Source: Herbinix sp.
Lineage (GTDB): Bacteria > Bacillota > Clostridia > Lachnospirales > Lachnospiraceae
Assembly: GCA_029256105.1 (NCBI GenBank)
Contig: JAQSYO010000023.1
Location: 1-64,000, forward strand
DNA: 64,000 nt
Reading direction: 5' to 3'
Shown here: positions 30,585 through 40,441 of the stretch, piece after piece
Position numbering within the stretch: the first letter of the stretch is position 1
How the letters are laid out: each line of letters opens with the position of its first letter
Program-made: the position numbers and the translations under genes
The notes under the pieces: model-generated
Database searches by the model: none
What the model was told of the DNA's origin: nothing
The model's input: the letters and a program-made list of their open reading frames with translations, nothing else

Positions 30585-30611
30585 TAAAGTTTTGCAAATC
30601 TATACCGATAT
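30585..30611 (+). promoter_or_regulatory. Sigma-28 (SigD/FliA) promoter of flagellin
   Basis: TAAA (30585-30588)-N15-ACCGATAT (30604-30611). Confidence 0.85.
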
Positions 30612-30620
30612 ATATTACAT

Positions 30621-30730
30621 GTAAGGAATTCACTTACGAAATTTTTCTTCATGGAGGAGCGTACGGCCTGAAGGTAGAAAAATAAAAAACTCTAGCAGCA
30701 TGGAAGCTGCTAACAACAAAATTTCAAGGA
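30621..30730 (+). promoter_or_regulatory. Flagellin 5' leader with GGA-bearing hairpins, candidate CsrA-binding region
   Basis: TAGCAGC-ATGGAA-GCTGCTA (30693-30712) with GGA in loop; CTTCATGG-aggagcgtacgg-CCTGAAG (30647-30673); GTAAG-GAATTCA-CTTAC (30621-30636); SD aaggagg. Confidence 0.7.
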
Positions 30731-30740
30731 GGAATATATT

Positions 30741-31571
30741 ATGATAGTACAACACAATATGGCAGCAGCCAATACGAACAGACAATTAGGTATCACTACA
30801 GGAAGTCTTGCAAAATCAACCGAAAAGTTATCATCTGGTTACAGAATTAACCGCGCTGGTGATGATGCAGCTGGTCTTTCTATTTCCGAAAAGATGAGAG
30901 GACAGATCAGAGGTCTTGATCAAGCTTCTACAAATGCACAGGATGGTATTTCTTTAATTCAGACAGCAGAAGGTGCATTACAAGAAACTCACTCTATTCT
31001 TCAAAGAATGAGAGAATTAGCAGTTCAGTCTTCAAATGATACTAACGTTACTGCTGACCGTGATTCTATCAAAGCTGAGTTAACATCTTTAACTGATGAA
31101 ATTACACGTATTGCTACTCAGACTGAGTTCAATACTAAGAAACTTTTGGATGGATCTTACTCATCAACAGTAATGAATTTCCAAGTTGGTGCCAATCATG
31201 ATCAGAATATCTCTTTAAACATCAAAAAGATGAGTGCATCTGGTTTAGGTGTACAGGCTTCAAAAGTAGCTGATATGGTTTCTTCATACACAGATGCAAC
31301 AGCAGCTATCACTACAATTAATGCAGCTATTACAAAAGTATCTACTGAAAGATCTTCACTTGGTGCTGTTCAGAACAGATTAGAGCATACGATTACGAAT
31401 GCTAATAATACTTCTGAGAACTTACAAGCAGCTGAATCTCGTATTCGTGACGTTGATATGGCTAAGGAAATGGTTTCTTACTCTAAGAGCAATATCCTTC
31501 AGCAAGCAGCTCAGTCTATGTTATCACAAGCTAATCAGTCAACACAGGGTGTTTTATCACTGTTACAGTAA
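30741..31571 (+). CDS. Flagellin
   Basis: MIVQHNMAAANTNRQLGITTGSLAKSTEKLSSGYRINRAGDDAAGLSISEKMRGQIRGL; C-terminal SRIRDVDMAKEMVSYSKSNILQQAAQSMLSQANQSTQGVLSLLQ. Confidence 0.98.
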   Translation: MIVQHNMAAANTNRQLGITTGSLAKSTEKLSSGYRINRAGDDAAGLSISEKMRGQIRGLDQASTNAQDGISLIQTAEGALQETHSILQRMRELAVQSSNDTNVTADRDSIKAELTSLTDEITRIATQTEFNTKKLLDGSYSSTVMNFQVGANHDQNISLNIKKMSASGLGVQASKVADMVSSYTDATAAITTINAAITKVSTERSSLGAVQNRLEHTITNANNTSENLQAAESRIRDVDMAKEMVSYSKSNILQQAAQSMLSQANQSTQGVLSLLQ

Positions 31572-31590
31572 TTTTACTATTGTAATAATA

Positions 31591-31625
31591 ACAAGGCCGG
31601 CCATTTGGCCGGCCTTGTTATTTTA
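31591..31625 (+). terminator. Flagellin terminator
   Basis: aacaaggccggcc-attt-ggccggccttgttatttt. Confidence 0.92.
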
Positions 31626-31680
31626 TCCGTGATTATTGAGAAGTATATAGCTGATAGAAGGAGTATGATGGGAGGCAAAT

Positions 31681-31995
31681 ATGGAAGGCATGAATGATTA
31701 TGTTTTGGCTTTGAAATCAAAAATCGAACTTGTTACAGGTTATTTCTATCAACAAAAGAGTCAGGCTGGCTATCGGGAATTAATCGGCGTTATTGATGAC
31801 ATCACTCTAGTGTCAGAGTTATTGGGAATGAGAATTTCGGAACCCCAAATAATGGTAATAAATAATAAATTATTGAATGGACTACAGGAGCTAATGAACG
31901 CAATGCTTCAAAAGGATATAGTCTTATTGGCAGATATTATGAGCTATGATATCATGGAATTACTCGATGAGATTATGAATACGAATTTAGAATAA
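31681..31995 (+). CDS. Hypothetical small helical protein in flagellar cluster
   Basis: ORF with RBS gggaggc; no recognised motif. Confidence 0.6.
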   Translation: MEGMNDYVLALKSKIELVTGYFYQQKSQAGYRELIGVIDDITLVSELLGMRISEPQIMVINNKLLNGLQELMNAMLQKDIVLLADIMSYDIMELLDEIMNTNLE

Positions 31996-32008
31996 AAGGT
32001 GGTTCAAA

Positions 32009-33880
32009 ATGGAGCATTATGAACATAATCTACAGATCATAAAAAACAATAGAAAATATCTATATGACCAAATCGTTAACGAAGAAGCCTATATAGTTGA
32101 TGAATATATAAATGTTACCTCTGCTCCAACAAAGACGAAAGATTTTGCACTCGAAGTTGAGTGTGATGGAAACCTTATTCGTCTAAATAGTAAATATAAT
32201 CCATTGCAGGAAGCACAAAAATGGGCTGAGCAACATCAGATAAAAAATTTGGATACGGTTATTGCTATGTTTGGTCTAGGTAATGGAATTTTTTTACGAG
32301 AGTTTTTAAAGAAAATGAATAAAGATAATATTATTATAGTTTATGAGCCCTCCTATTTGATATTCAGACATGTGCTTGAGTTGTATCCAATGGAAGATAT
32401 ACTAATGGATCATAGGGTAATCATTGTTATTCAAGGAAAAAATGACTTTGAATTTTCCTATTATTTGTCACGCACTTTAACTTGGATGAACTTATATTCA
32501 CAGATAGAGTGTCTACATCCTGGCTATGATAAAATATTTAATGATTCATATCAAGCGTTTAAAGGAAAGCTTCAAGATAATATGCTCAACAATTTAGTTG
32601 CGAAAAATACACATGGTGAACACGGAAAGACGGTGGTGGAAAACGCCATTTTAAATATTATTCATTTAAAAGATTCCATTTCCTTTTGGGATTTATACAA
32701 TGATCTACCAAAGGATGTTCCGATAATTATCGTTTCTGCAGGTCCATCATTATTAAAAAATATTGATGTACTGAAAGAGGCAAAAGGGAAATCTATTATA
32801 TTAGTGGTGGATAGAGCGTACGAGACACTACTCAAACATGGCATTGAGCCTGATTTTGTTATTCTTTTGGATGCAAAAAAAGCTCTAAAGCACTGTGGAA
32901 ATCAAGTGGGATTTATGACCCCATTGTTATGTAAACTCGAAGGAAGCCAACCAATATTAAATAATCATGGCGGCAAAAAGGTTATTTATGACTGCTCGGA
33001 ATATATTCAAAATATTTATAAAAAGTTAAGTAAGAATATGGGAACCATTACTACAGGGGGATCGGTTACAACGGCTGCATTTGTTTTAGCAGTGAAATTT
33101 AATTTCAAACGTATTGTACTTATTGGCTCTGATTTAGCTTACGCAGGAGGGCTGTCCCATGCAGGGCTGGACCATATCCCGGAAAAATATAATAGTGGCC
33201 TAATCGAGCTATATGTTGAAGACATATACGGAGGGAAAATTAAAACCAGATATGATTGGTATATCTTTTTACGTTGGTTTGAAAGCGTAATAATGCAAAT
33301 GCCGGAGTATGATGTAATTGATGCAACCGAGGGTGGGGCAAAAATTAAAGGGACACGGATCATGACGCTGAAAGAAGTAGTGGATCAATATTGTACGAAA
33401 GAAGTAGATTGCGAAGCTATTATTAATCATAAAATGTCAACCTTTGATCGGCTTGAACTCGAGTCCATTTATGAGTATTTGAATGTTGGAAGAAAAGAAT
33501 TAGATGAGATAAAGGAAATAGCGCGAAAAACAATCTATGATTGTCAAAAGCTTATTATTAATGCAAAAACAAATAGAAGTGATTCATCGGAAAGCCAAAG
33601 ATTAGTCAAAAGATTATTTGAAGCAAATAAAAACATTGAGAACATGTCCATATTCACCTTAGTTAATCAATATGTGCTTAGTGTAGGCACGGATGAAATT
33701 GAAGAATTATATTTTATGTCTAATGACAAGAAGAAAGACGAACTATCCTCCTATCAGACTACGGAAAAGATATATAACTGTATTGTGGAGGCTTGTGATT
33801 TTATAATACCCAAATTGGGTTATGAAATAGTTGCTTTCAAGGATAAGATTAGCATGGATTCAGTTGAGCCACAAGAATAG
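32009..33880 (+). CDS. Motility-associated factor (Maf-type, MptE/DUF115-domain) flagellin glycosyltransferase
   Basis: VPIIIVSAGPSLLKNIDVLKEAKGKSIILVVDRAYETLLKHGIEPDFVILLDAKK; downstream of flagellin. Confidence 0.88.
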   Translation: MEHYEHNLQIIKNNRKYLYDQIVNEEAYIVDEYINVTSAPTKTKDFALEVECDGNLIRLNSKYNPLQEAQKWAEQHQIKNLDTVIAMFGLGNGIFLREFLKKMNKDNIIIVYEPSYLIFRHVLELYPMEDILMDHRVIIVIQGKNDFEFSYYLSRTLTWMNLYSQIECLHPGYDKIFNDSYQAFKGKLQDNMLNNLVAKNTHGEHGKTVVENAILNIIHLKDSISFWDLYNDLPKDVPIIIVSAGPSLLKNIDVLKEAKGKSIILVVDRAYETLLKHGIEPDFVILLDAKKALKHCGNQVGFMTPLLCKLEGSQPILNNHGGKKVIYDCSEYIQNIYKKLSKNMGTITTGGSVTTAAFVLAVKFNFKRIVLIGSDLAYAGGLSHAGLDHIPEKYNSGLIELYVEDIYGGKIKTRYDWYIFLRWFESVIMQMPEYDVIDATEGGAKIKGTRIMTLKEVVDQYCTKEVDCEAIINHKMSTFDRLELESIYEYLNVGRKELDEIKEIARKTIYDCQKLIINAKTNRSDSSESQRLVKRLFEANKNIENMSIFTLVNQYVLSVGTDEIEELYFMSNDKKKDELSSYQTTEKIYNCIVEACDFIIPKLGYEIVAFKDKISMDSVEPQE

Positions 33881-33938
33881 GTTGAAGAAAGTGATATACG
33901 ATAAAACTCGAAGTATATTATACGAAAGGATGAATACG

Positions 33939-34943
33939 ATGAACGTATTAGCGATTATACCGGCAAGAAGTGGATCAAAGAGCATTCTACATAAAAACAT
34001 CAGATTATTTAATAGTAAACCTATGCTCGGTTACTCTATTGAACATGCAAAGGGATCAAAATTGATCAATCGGATCATCTTAAGTACGGATAGTGAGGAA
34101 TATGCAAGTATCGGCAGGGAATACGGAGCGGAGGTTCCTTTTTTACGACCGAAGGAATTTGCAAGTGATACTGCTCTGGATGTCGATGTATTCTATCATT
34201 GCTTAGAATTCTTACGAGAGAAAGAGGGCTATCAGGCAGATATTGTAGTACAACTGAGACCAACGTATCCAATACGAAATATTGATGATATAGATGCTAT
34301 GATACAAAAATTATTGGACAATCCCTTATACGATTCGGTACGAAGTATTGCACCGGCAAAAGAGATTCCATTTAAGATGTGGTATAGGCAAGAAGACGGA
34401 ACGATTACACCTATAATAAAAGATATGAAAGAATGCTATAATATGCCAAGGCAGCAGCTGCCCCAGGTATTTTATCAAAATGCATGCATCGATGTTGTCC
34501 GAGGAAGTGTTATACTAGAAGAGCACTCCATGTCAGGAGACAATATTGTTGGGTATGAGATGAATAAAAATTATGACATTGATACAGAAGCAGAATTCAA
34601 ACTAGCGGAAGAGTATATGAAAATTACATCAGGAAATACAAGGTTTGTTTTTGATATTGATGGTGTTATTGCTAAAATTCAAACGGATAATAATTATGCA
34701 TTGGCTGAGCCAAATCAACCAATGATAAATTTAATTAATAAGCTGTATCAAATGGGAAATCAGATTATACTGTTCACAGCTCGAGGATTTGTTACAGGAA
34801 TAGATTGGAAGGAAATAACCGAACATCAATTGAGCAGATGGGGTCTTTTATATCATGAATTACAATTTGGCAAACCAAATGCCGATTATTATATTGATGA
34901 TAAAATGATATCGATTGACAAACTATTTGAATTATTTGAATAA
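33939..34943 (+). CDS. Acylneuraminate cytidylyltransferase (NeuA/PseF-like) fused to C-terminal HAD-like phosphatase domain
   Basis: MNVLAIIPARSGSKSILHKNIRLFNSKPMLGYSIEHA; C-terminal TRFVFDIDGVIAKI...ILFTARG...YYIDDKMI. Confidence 0.88.
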   Translation: MNVLAIIPARSGSKSILHKNIRLFNSKPMLGYSIEHAKGSKLINRIILSTDSEEYASIGREYGAEVPFLRPKEFASDTALDVDVFYHCLEFLREKEGYQADIVVQLRPTYPIRNIDDIDAMIQKLLDNPLYDSVRSIAPAKEIPFKMWYRQEDGTITPIIKDMKECYNMPRQQLPQVFYQNACIDVVRGSVILEEHSMSGDNIVGYEMNKNYDIDTEAEFKLAEEYMKITSGNTRFVFDIDGVIAKIQTDNNYALAEPNQPMINLINKLYQMGNQIILFTARGFVTGIDWKEITEHQLSRWGLLYHELQFGKPNADYYIDDKMISIDKLFELFE

Positions 34944-34989
34944 GGAGAGTTGCTGCAAGTTATAGGTTACTATGCAGCAACTCCTTTTA
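34943..34989 (+). terminator. Intrinsic terminator
   Basis: aggagagttgctgca...tgcagcaactcctttta. Confidence 0.75.
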
Positions 34990-35146
34990 TGTATAATATG
35001 GTGAAAATGGATAATGAAACACAAGAAATTTTACAATCGAAAGAACTTAAATCTAATATTTTAATATATTTTGTCGATATATATGATATAATTAAAAAAA
35101 TAAGTCGAATACATTTTACATAGAATTAGTGATACGGAGGACTAAT

Positions 35147-36649
35147 ATGACGGAGAATAAGAACCTATTCACGGATTTGTTTATCTTTGAAATGGCAAAC
35201 AGTCATCAAGGTAGTGTGGAACATGGAATTGATATTATTAAGGCAATGAGTAGGATTGTGAGAAAGTATAATATAAAAGCTGCTGTAAAATTACAATATC
35301 GTAATCTGGATACTTTTATCCACCCGGATTATAAGGAACGAACTGATGTGAACCACATCCCAAGGTTCATGAGTACTAGATTGAATTTTGATCAGTATAC
35401 CCAGCTTATAGATTCCATACATGAAGAAGGTATGATTGCAATGAGCACTCCGTTTGACGAAGCAGGTGTGGATTGGTGCATGGATCAAGGAGTGGATATT
35501 ATTAAAGTGGCTAGCTGTAGTTCACTTGATTGGCCATTATTAACTAAAATCGCGCAGACTCAGAAACCGGTTATCATTTCGACAGGGGGAAAAACTTTAT
35601 CGGACATCGATAAGCTATATAATTTCTTTACCCATAAAAAATGTGAATTTGCTTTTCTTCACTGTATTGCAGAATATCCAGCTCCGCTAGAACGACTTCA
35701 ATTAGATTTTATTGATCGTATGAATCGCAGGTATCCTGAGGTAACAATCGGATATTCGGGACATGAAGAGCCTAATGATAATATTGTACCAATGCTCGCT
35801 ATCGCAAAGGGAGCCAGAATACTAGAACGTCACGTTGGTCTCCCAACAGATACAATTACTCTAAATTCCTATTCCATGAATCCCGAGCAGGCAGACCGTT
35901 GGGTTAAGGCGGCATTAGATGCGAAAACCATCTGTAAAATAAAAAAAGAGGATGATAAATATATCAGCCAAGAAGAAGTAGATTCACTCCGTTCTCTGAT
36001 GAGAGGGGTATATCTAAATAGAATGGTGAAGCAAGGAGATCCTATTATGCAAGAGGATGTTTTCTTTGCTATGCCATGTCAGGATAAGCAGATGAACAGT
36101 GGAGATTTTACGGAAGGTATCATAGCAAGCAGAGATTATGCAGTTAACGAAGCATTATTGGAAAAGAAAAAGATTACAGATATTGGATTGGTGAGAAGTG
36201 TAGTACATGATGCCAAAGGTATGTTATATGAGGCAGGAATTGCCCTTGGAGATGATTTTGAAGTCGAACTGTCTCATCATTATGGAATGAAACACTTTAG
36301 GCAGGTTGGTGCGATTATCATCAGTATTATTAACCGCGAATATTGCAAAAAGCTATTGGTGATACTACCGGGGCAGAAACATCCAATGCACATGCATAAA
36401 GTAAAAGAAGAGACGTTCCAGCTCCTTTATGGTGATTTGACCATACACCTGGAGGGAAAAGAAAGAACAATGAAAGCCGGGGATATTCAGACCGTTCTCC
36501 GAGAGGAAAAACACTCTTTCACCTCAAATAAAGGAGCAATCTTTGAAGAGGTGTCAACAACGCATATAAAAAATGATTCCTATTATGAAGATTCTATAAT
36601 AAGAGCGTTGGATCCGATTGAAAGGAAGACGATATTAAAGAAATGGTAA
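35147..36649 (+). CDS. N-acetylneuraminate synthase (NeuB) family protein with SAF region and C-terminal cupin
   Basis: FIFEMANSHQGSVEHG, STPFDEAGVDWCMDQGVDIIKVASCS, TIGYSGHE; SAF LRGVYLNRMVKQGDPI; cupin LVILPGQKHPMHMHKVKEETFQLLYGDLTIHLEGKE. Confidence 0.88.
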   Translation: MTENKNLFTDLFIFEMANSHQGSVEHGIDIIKAMSRIVRKYNIKAAVKLQYRNLDTFIHPDYKERTDVNHIPRFMSTRLNFDQYTQLIDSIHEEGMIAMSTPFDEAGVDWCMDQGVDIIKVASCSSLDWPLLTKIAQTQKPVIISTGGKTLSDIDKLYNFFTHKKCEFAFLHCIAEYPAPLERLQLDFIDRMNRRYPEVTIGYSGHEEPNDNIVPMLAIAKGARILERHVGLPTDTITLNSYSMNPEQADRWVKAALDAKTICKIKKEDDKYISQEEVDSLRSLMRGVYLNRMVKQGDPIMQEDVFFAMPCQDKQMNSGDFTEGIIASRDYAVNEALLEKKKITDIGLVRSVVHDAKGMLYEAGIALGDDFEVELSHHYGMKHFRQVGAIIISIINREYCKKLLVILPGQKHPMHMHKVKEETFQLLYGDLTIHLEGKERTMKAGDIQTVLREEKHSFTSNKGAIFEEVSTTHIKNDSYYEDSIIRALDPIERKTILKKW

Positions 36650-36690
36650 GAAATTAAAAACCAATACTACGATGAAAAGATGAAAAAACG

Positions 36691-37887
36691 ATGATATGTA
36701 TACTGAAAGAAATTAAATACTGGAGCCAGGTATTATTATTGCCAATTTACTGGATTTCCTTCCTTATCCCTAGATCAAATAAAATATGGGCATTTGGAAG
36801 CACGTTTGGTAAACGGTTTGCAGATAATCCCAAATATTTCTATTTGTATATGAGGCAAAATTATTATCAAAGCATTGATGCAATATGGATTACAAAGGAT
36901 AAGGATATATTCCGTATGATGCAACAATTCAAGCTCAAGTCATACTATCTATATTCAATTAAGGGAGTTTGGTATTCCTTAAGAGCAGGAATTTATCTGT
37001 ATGATAATTATTCAAAGGATATTAGCTTTCTATTATCTGGAGGGGCTACAAAGATAAATCTATGGCACGGAGTTCCTTTAAAAAAGATCAACAAAGATAA
37101 TAAATTAGATCTTGTACGAAATCCATTAACGAAGGCAACTAGAATGAAATGGGTACTCCGAAGAATGCAGGATGAAAAGCCACATCATTATGTACTTACA
37201 ACATCAAGGTTTCTAGAACCAATTTTTTCATCAGCATTCCAAACCAATAATGTCATTAACTGTGGTTATCCGAGAAATGATATATTAATAGAAAATTGTA
37301 ATTCTAGTTATATGACTATTCAAGAAGAAACTACATATCAAGTCATTAAAAACAGAGATGGTATGCTTAAGAAAATTCTATATATGCCAACCTTCAGAGA
37401 AAGCGAAAGTGAGTTTTTTAACATCGTTAATATGAACGAGTTTGAACAGTTTCTAATAGAAAATAAAATTTTGTTCTGTATTAAACTACATCCGAAATCT
37501 ACAATGAACAAACAGTTCAAAGAATGCAGCTATGAAAACGTGATTGTAATTGATTCGCAAGCTGATCCTTATCCATTCCTAACAATTGTGGATGGATTAG
37601 TTACAGATTATTCCTCTATCTATTTTGATTTTTTGCTAAGAGATAAGCCAATTATATTTTTTCATTATGATCTTGATAGATACCTTCATAATTCGAGAGA
37701 ATTGTATTTTAATTACGAAGAATTTACTCCGGGAATGAAAGCTAAAAATATGGTGGAGCTTGAACAGGCATTATTAAGTCAGGATATCTATCATGAAATG
37801 AGAGAAATAATACGAGATAAAGTTTTTGATTACGTAGGCAGTGCCTCTGAAAGATTATTTAAAATAATTATGGAAACGGTGATATAA
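36691..37887 (+). CDS. CDP-glycerol glycerophosphotransferase family (TagB/TagF-like) protein
   Basis: INLWHGVPLKKI, YMPTFRES, KLHPKS, DGLVTDYSSIYFDFLLRDKPIIFFHYD. Confidence 0.9.
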   Translation: MICILKEIKYWSQVLLLPIYWISFLIPRSNKIWAFGSTFGKRFADNPKYFYLYMRQNYYQSIDAIWITKDKDIFRMMQQFKLKSYYLYSIKGVWYSLRAGIYLYDNYSKDISFLLSGGATKINLWHGVPLKKINKDNKLDLVRNPLTKATRMKWVLRRMQDEKPHHYVLTTSRFLEPIFSSAFQTNNVINCGYPRNDILIENCNSSYMTIQEETTYQVIKNRDGMLKKILYMPTFRESESEFFNIVNMNEFEQFLIENKILFCIKLHPKSTMNKQFKECSYENVIVIDSQADPYPFLTIVDGLVTDYSSIYFDFLLRDKPIIFFHYDLDRYLHNSRELYFNYEEFTPGMKAKNMVELEQALLSQDIYHEMREIIRDKVFDYVGSASERLFKIIMETVI

Positions 37888-39702
37888 ATGGAAAATGAAA
37901 ATAGGTATGATAGAAGATTAAAACAGATTATAGAAAAATATCACATGATGCAAAGACCAGCTGGAGATAGTACCATGATTCATAATATTCTCATGGAACT
38001 ATTCAAGACGCGCTGTTCAAATAAAAAAACTGCATTATGGGGAGCCGGTAGGAATAATTCGGAAAATAGCCATGCATCCGTAATAGTCAATAAATATGCT
38101 ACCTATGTTCAGAGTTTAATCTGTATTATCGATTCCTGTGAGGATTTTCATGGTAAGGAGTTTATGCAATTACCAATTATCTCGCCAAGCCAGATACAGG
38201 ATAATGGAATTGACATCGTTATCATAGCTTCGAAATACAGTGCTTCATCAATTAAGGAAGACTTAATAAAATACGCACCAAAATGTGAATATTTGGATAT
38301 TTATGAGGAATTAAAAAAGCGAGATATTATTGTATATCATAAATTCTTTGATGAAAGTTCAATTTACACCCAAATATATGATGCGAAACAAGTTTATAAC
38401 AATGGAGAGGATCAAGAGACAAAGCAAAATGCTCTCAAGGTCCTTATTGGTTTGTATTTATGCATAAAGGATTTCTACTATGCAGAAAAATATATCAAAG
38501 AATATAAGTATAATAACTACGATCAATCACAAAACCTGATTGATATGTTGGATGAAATCAAGCTTTTATTACAGGAAGTAAAGGAAGTAAATAGTAAAAG
38601 AAAAGAGGATATTACTATTTATTTTATTGATTCTCTTAGGGCTATGGATGTATTTGAGAAAAATGAGGGCAAGCTTAATTTTAAGATGCTGAAAAATTAT
38701 ATGGAGAATTCGGCAATTTTTACGAATGCATATGCCACGGGTCCAACTACTTATGAAAGCATGATGGGAATTATCGCAAAGCGTAATTCTTTTGAGAAGA
38801 ATGCTTATGAAAATAATTTTATTTTTGACTATGATGAATTTGATATTTTAAAAATTGCTGAAGAGAAGTCGATGGATATTCGCTTTTATATATCGGAAGG
38901 CTACAGAGTAATTAGAGATAATGATAAGATTAAATATAAAAAGCAGATTTATATGACAGACAAGTTATGGTCCGTAGCTACGGATATGGCTGTTGCTGAT
39001 CAACCAACATTTAACTTTATCTACTTTCCCTGTGAACTTCATTTTCCGTTAATATGTGGTGAGCATCGGAATAAGCCCGAGATACATGGTTTTGTGGATG
39101 TTGGTGTTGTGGATATGTCCTCTTTCATTGAGGCTCAATTTGATGATTGCATTCATTATGTGGATAATGTATTGGAATACTACAGAACCTTTTTCAGTAA
39201 GGAAATGCTTGCAGTATTCTTTAGTGACCATTCTCAGGTAATTTATGATAAGGAAGAACAGAAACCATTTTTTACATATTATAATAATGTTGACCGAAGT
39301 GTCCATGTTACATTCTTTATTAGCAGTAGTAGGGTAGAGCCAAAAGAATATCCTGAATTATTTAGTATGATAGACTTTAATATCTTAATGTCTGGTGTGA
39401 TGAAAGATCGTCAAGTCATTATTCCAGACACTAAGGTAGTAAAATATCAGTATTATAATATTCATAATAAAAAATTGCGTCAGTATGCCATTGAACGAGA
39501 TTTACAGAACTATATTGATGGTATCAATTGTTTTATGTCGGATGAATATATCTATATCATAACCGGTACAGGAAGAGAAGAGGTCTATGATAGAAAGAAT
39601 AGAAAGCAAAACATCATCGCGACAGAAAAAGGTAGATTATTTGCCGAACAGATAAGAACGAATTATAATATTGATTTTCCGGACTTTCTAAAAATTCATT
39701 AG
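37888..39702 (+). CDS. Two-domain protein: N-terminal nucleotide-binding-like region and C-terminal sulfatase/phosphatase-superfamily domain
   Basis: N-terminal KKTALWGAGRNNSEN; C-terminal DITIYFIDSLRAMDVFE...FTNAYATGPTTYESMMGI...AVFFSDHSQVI pattern. Confidence 0.65.
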   Translation: MENENRYDRRLKQIIEKYHMMQRPAGDSTMIHNILMELFKTRCSNKKTALWGAGRNNSENSHASVIVNKYATYVQSLICIIDSCEDFHGKEFMQLPIISPSQIQDNGIDIVIIASKYSASSIKEDLIKYAPKCEYLDIYEELKKRDIIVYHKFFDESSIYTQIYDAKQVYNNGEDQETKQNALKVLIGLYLCIKDFYYAEKYIKEYKYNNYDQSQNLIDMLDEIKLLLQEVKEVNSKRKEDITIYFIDSLRAMDVFEKNEGKLNFKMLKNYMENSAIFTNAYATGPTTYESMMGIIAKRNSFEKNAYENNFIFDYDEFDILKIAEEKSMDIRFYISEGYRVIRDNDKIKYKKQIYMTDKLWSVATDMAVADQPTFNFIYFPCELHFPLICGEHRNKPEIHGFVDVGVVDMSSFIEAQFDDCIHYVDNVLEYYRTFFSKEMLAVFFSDHSQVIYDKEEQKPFFTYYNNVDRSVHVTFFISSSRVEPKEYPELFSMIDFNILMSGVMKDRQVIIPDTKVVKYQYYNIHNKKLRQYAIERDLQNYIDGINCFMSDEYIYIITGTGREEVYDRKNRKQNIIATEKGRLFAEQIRTNYNIDFPDFLKIH

Positions 39703-39715
39703 AAAAGGAGCTGCT

Positions 39716-40441
39716 ATGAAAGCAATCATACTGAATTCAGGTATTGGTAGCCGGCTTGGTTATTATACAAAGGATAAGACAAAATGTATGGTACCTGTTA
39801 AGGGGAATATATCAATTATCCAGCATCAATTAAAGCAGCTAAAGAAAGCTGGTATTACCGAAGTTATTATCACTACCGGTTATATGAGAGAAGTATTGGA
39901 GCAATTTGTTGAAAATCTGGAAGATGAGCTTGAGATTACTTTTGTAAATAATCCGGATTATATAACTACTAATTATATAAAATCATTGGAGCTTGTGGAA
40001 TGTGAAAATGATGATGTTATCCTATTGCATGGTGACTTGATTTTTGAATCTAGGGTTCTTAGTAGTGTAGTAGAAAGTACAAAGAGTTGTATGATAATAG
40101 ACAGGACACTTGAATTACCCTCGAAAGATTTTAAAGCGAAAATGAATTGGGATAGGATTGAAGCAATCGGTATTTCTTATTTTGGTGATGATTGTGTAGC
40201 TGCACAGCCAATGTATAAGTTGTTGCATAAAGACTGGGTTATCTGGAAAAATAGTATTCATGATTTTTGTATAAATGGAAATGATAAGGTCTATGCGGAA
40301 GAAGCTTTCAACAAGGTGTCATCGGAGATGGTATTAATTGGAATTGACATAAACGGACTGTTATGCAATGAAATTGATGATGAGGAAGATTTACATAGAA
40401 TGAGAAGGATATTAGAGAAGGAGGAATATATGAATGAATAA
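39716..40441 (+). CDS. Sugar/phosphocholine-type nucleotidyltransferase (LicC-like)
   Basis: MKAIILNSGIGSRLGYYTKDKTKCMVPVKGN; LLHGDLIFES. Confidence 0.8.
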   Translation: MKAIILNSGIGSRLGYYTKDKTKCMVPVKGNISIIQHQLKQLKKAGITEVIITTGYMREVLEQFVENLEDELEITFVNNPDYITTNYIKSLELVECENDDVILLHGDLIFESRVLSSVVESTKSCMIIDRTLELPSKDFKAKMNWDRIEAIGISYFGDDCVAAQPMYKLLHKDWVIWKNSIHDFCINGNDKVYAEEAFNKVSSEMVLIGIDINGLLCNEIDDEEDLHRMRRILEKEEYMNE

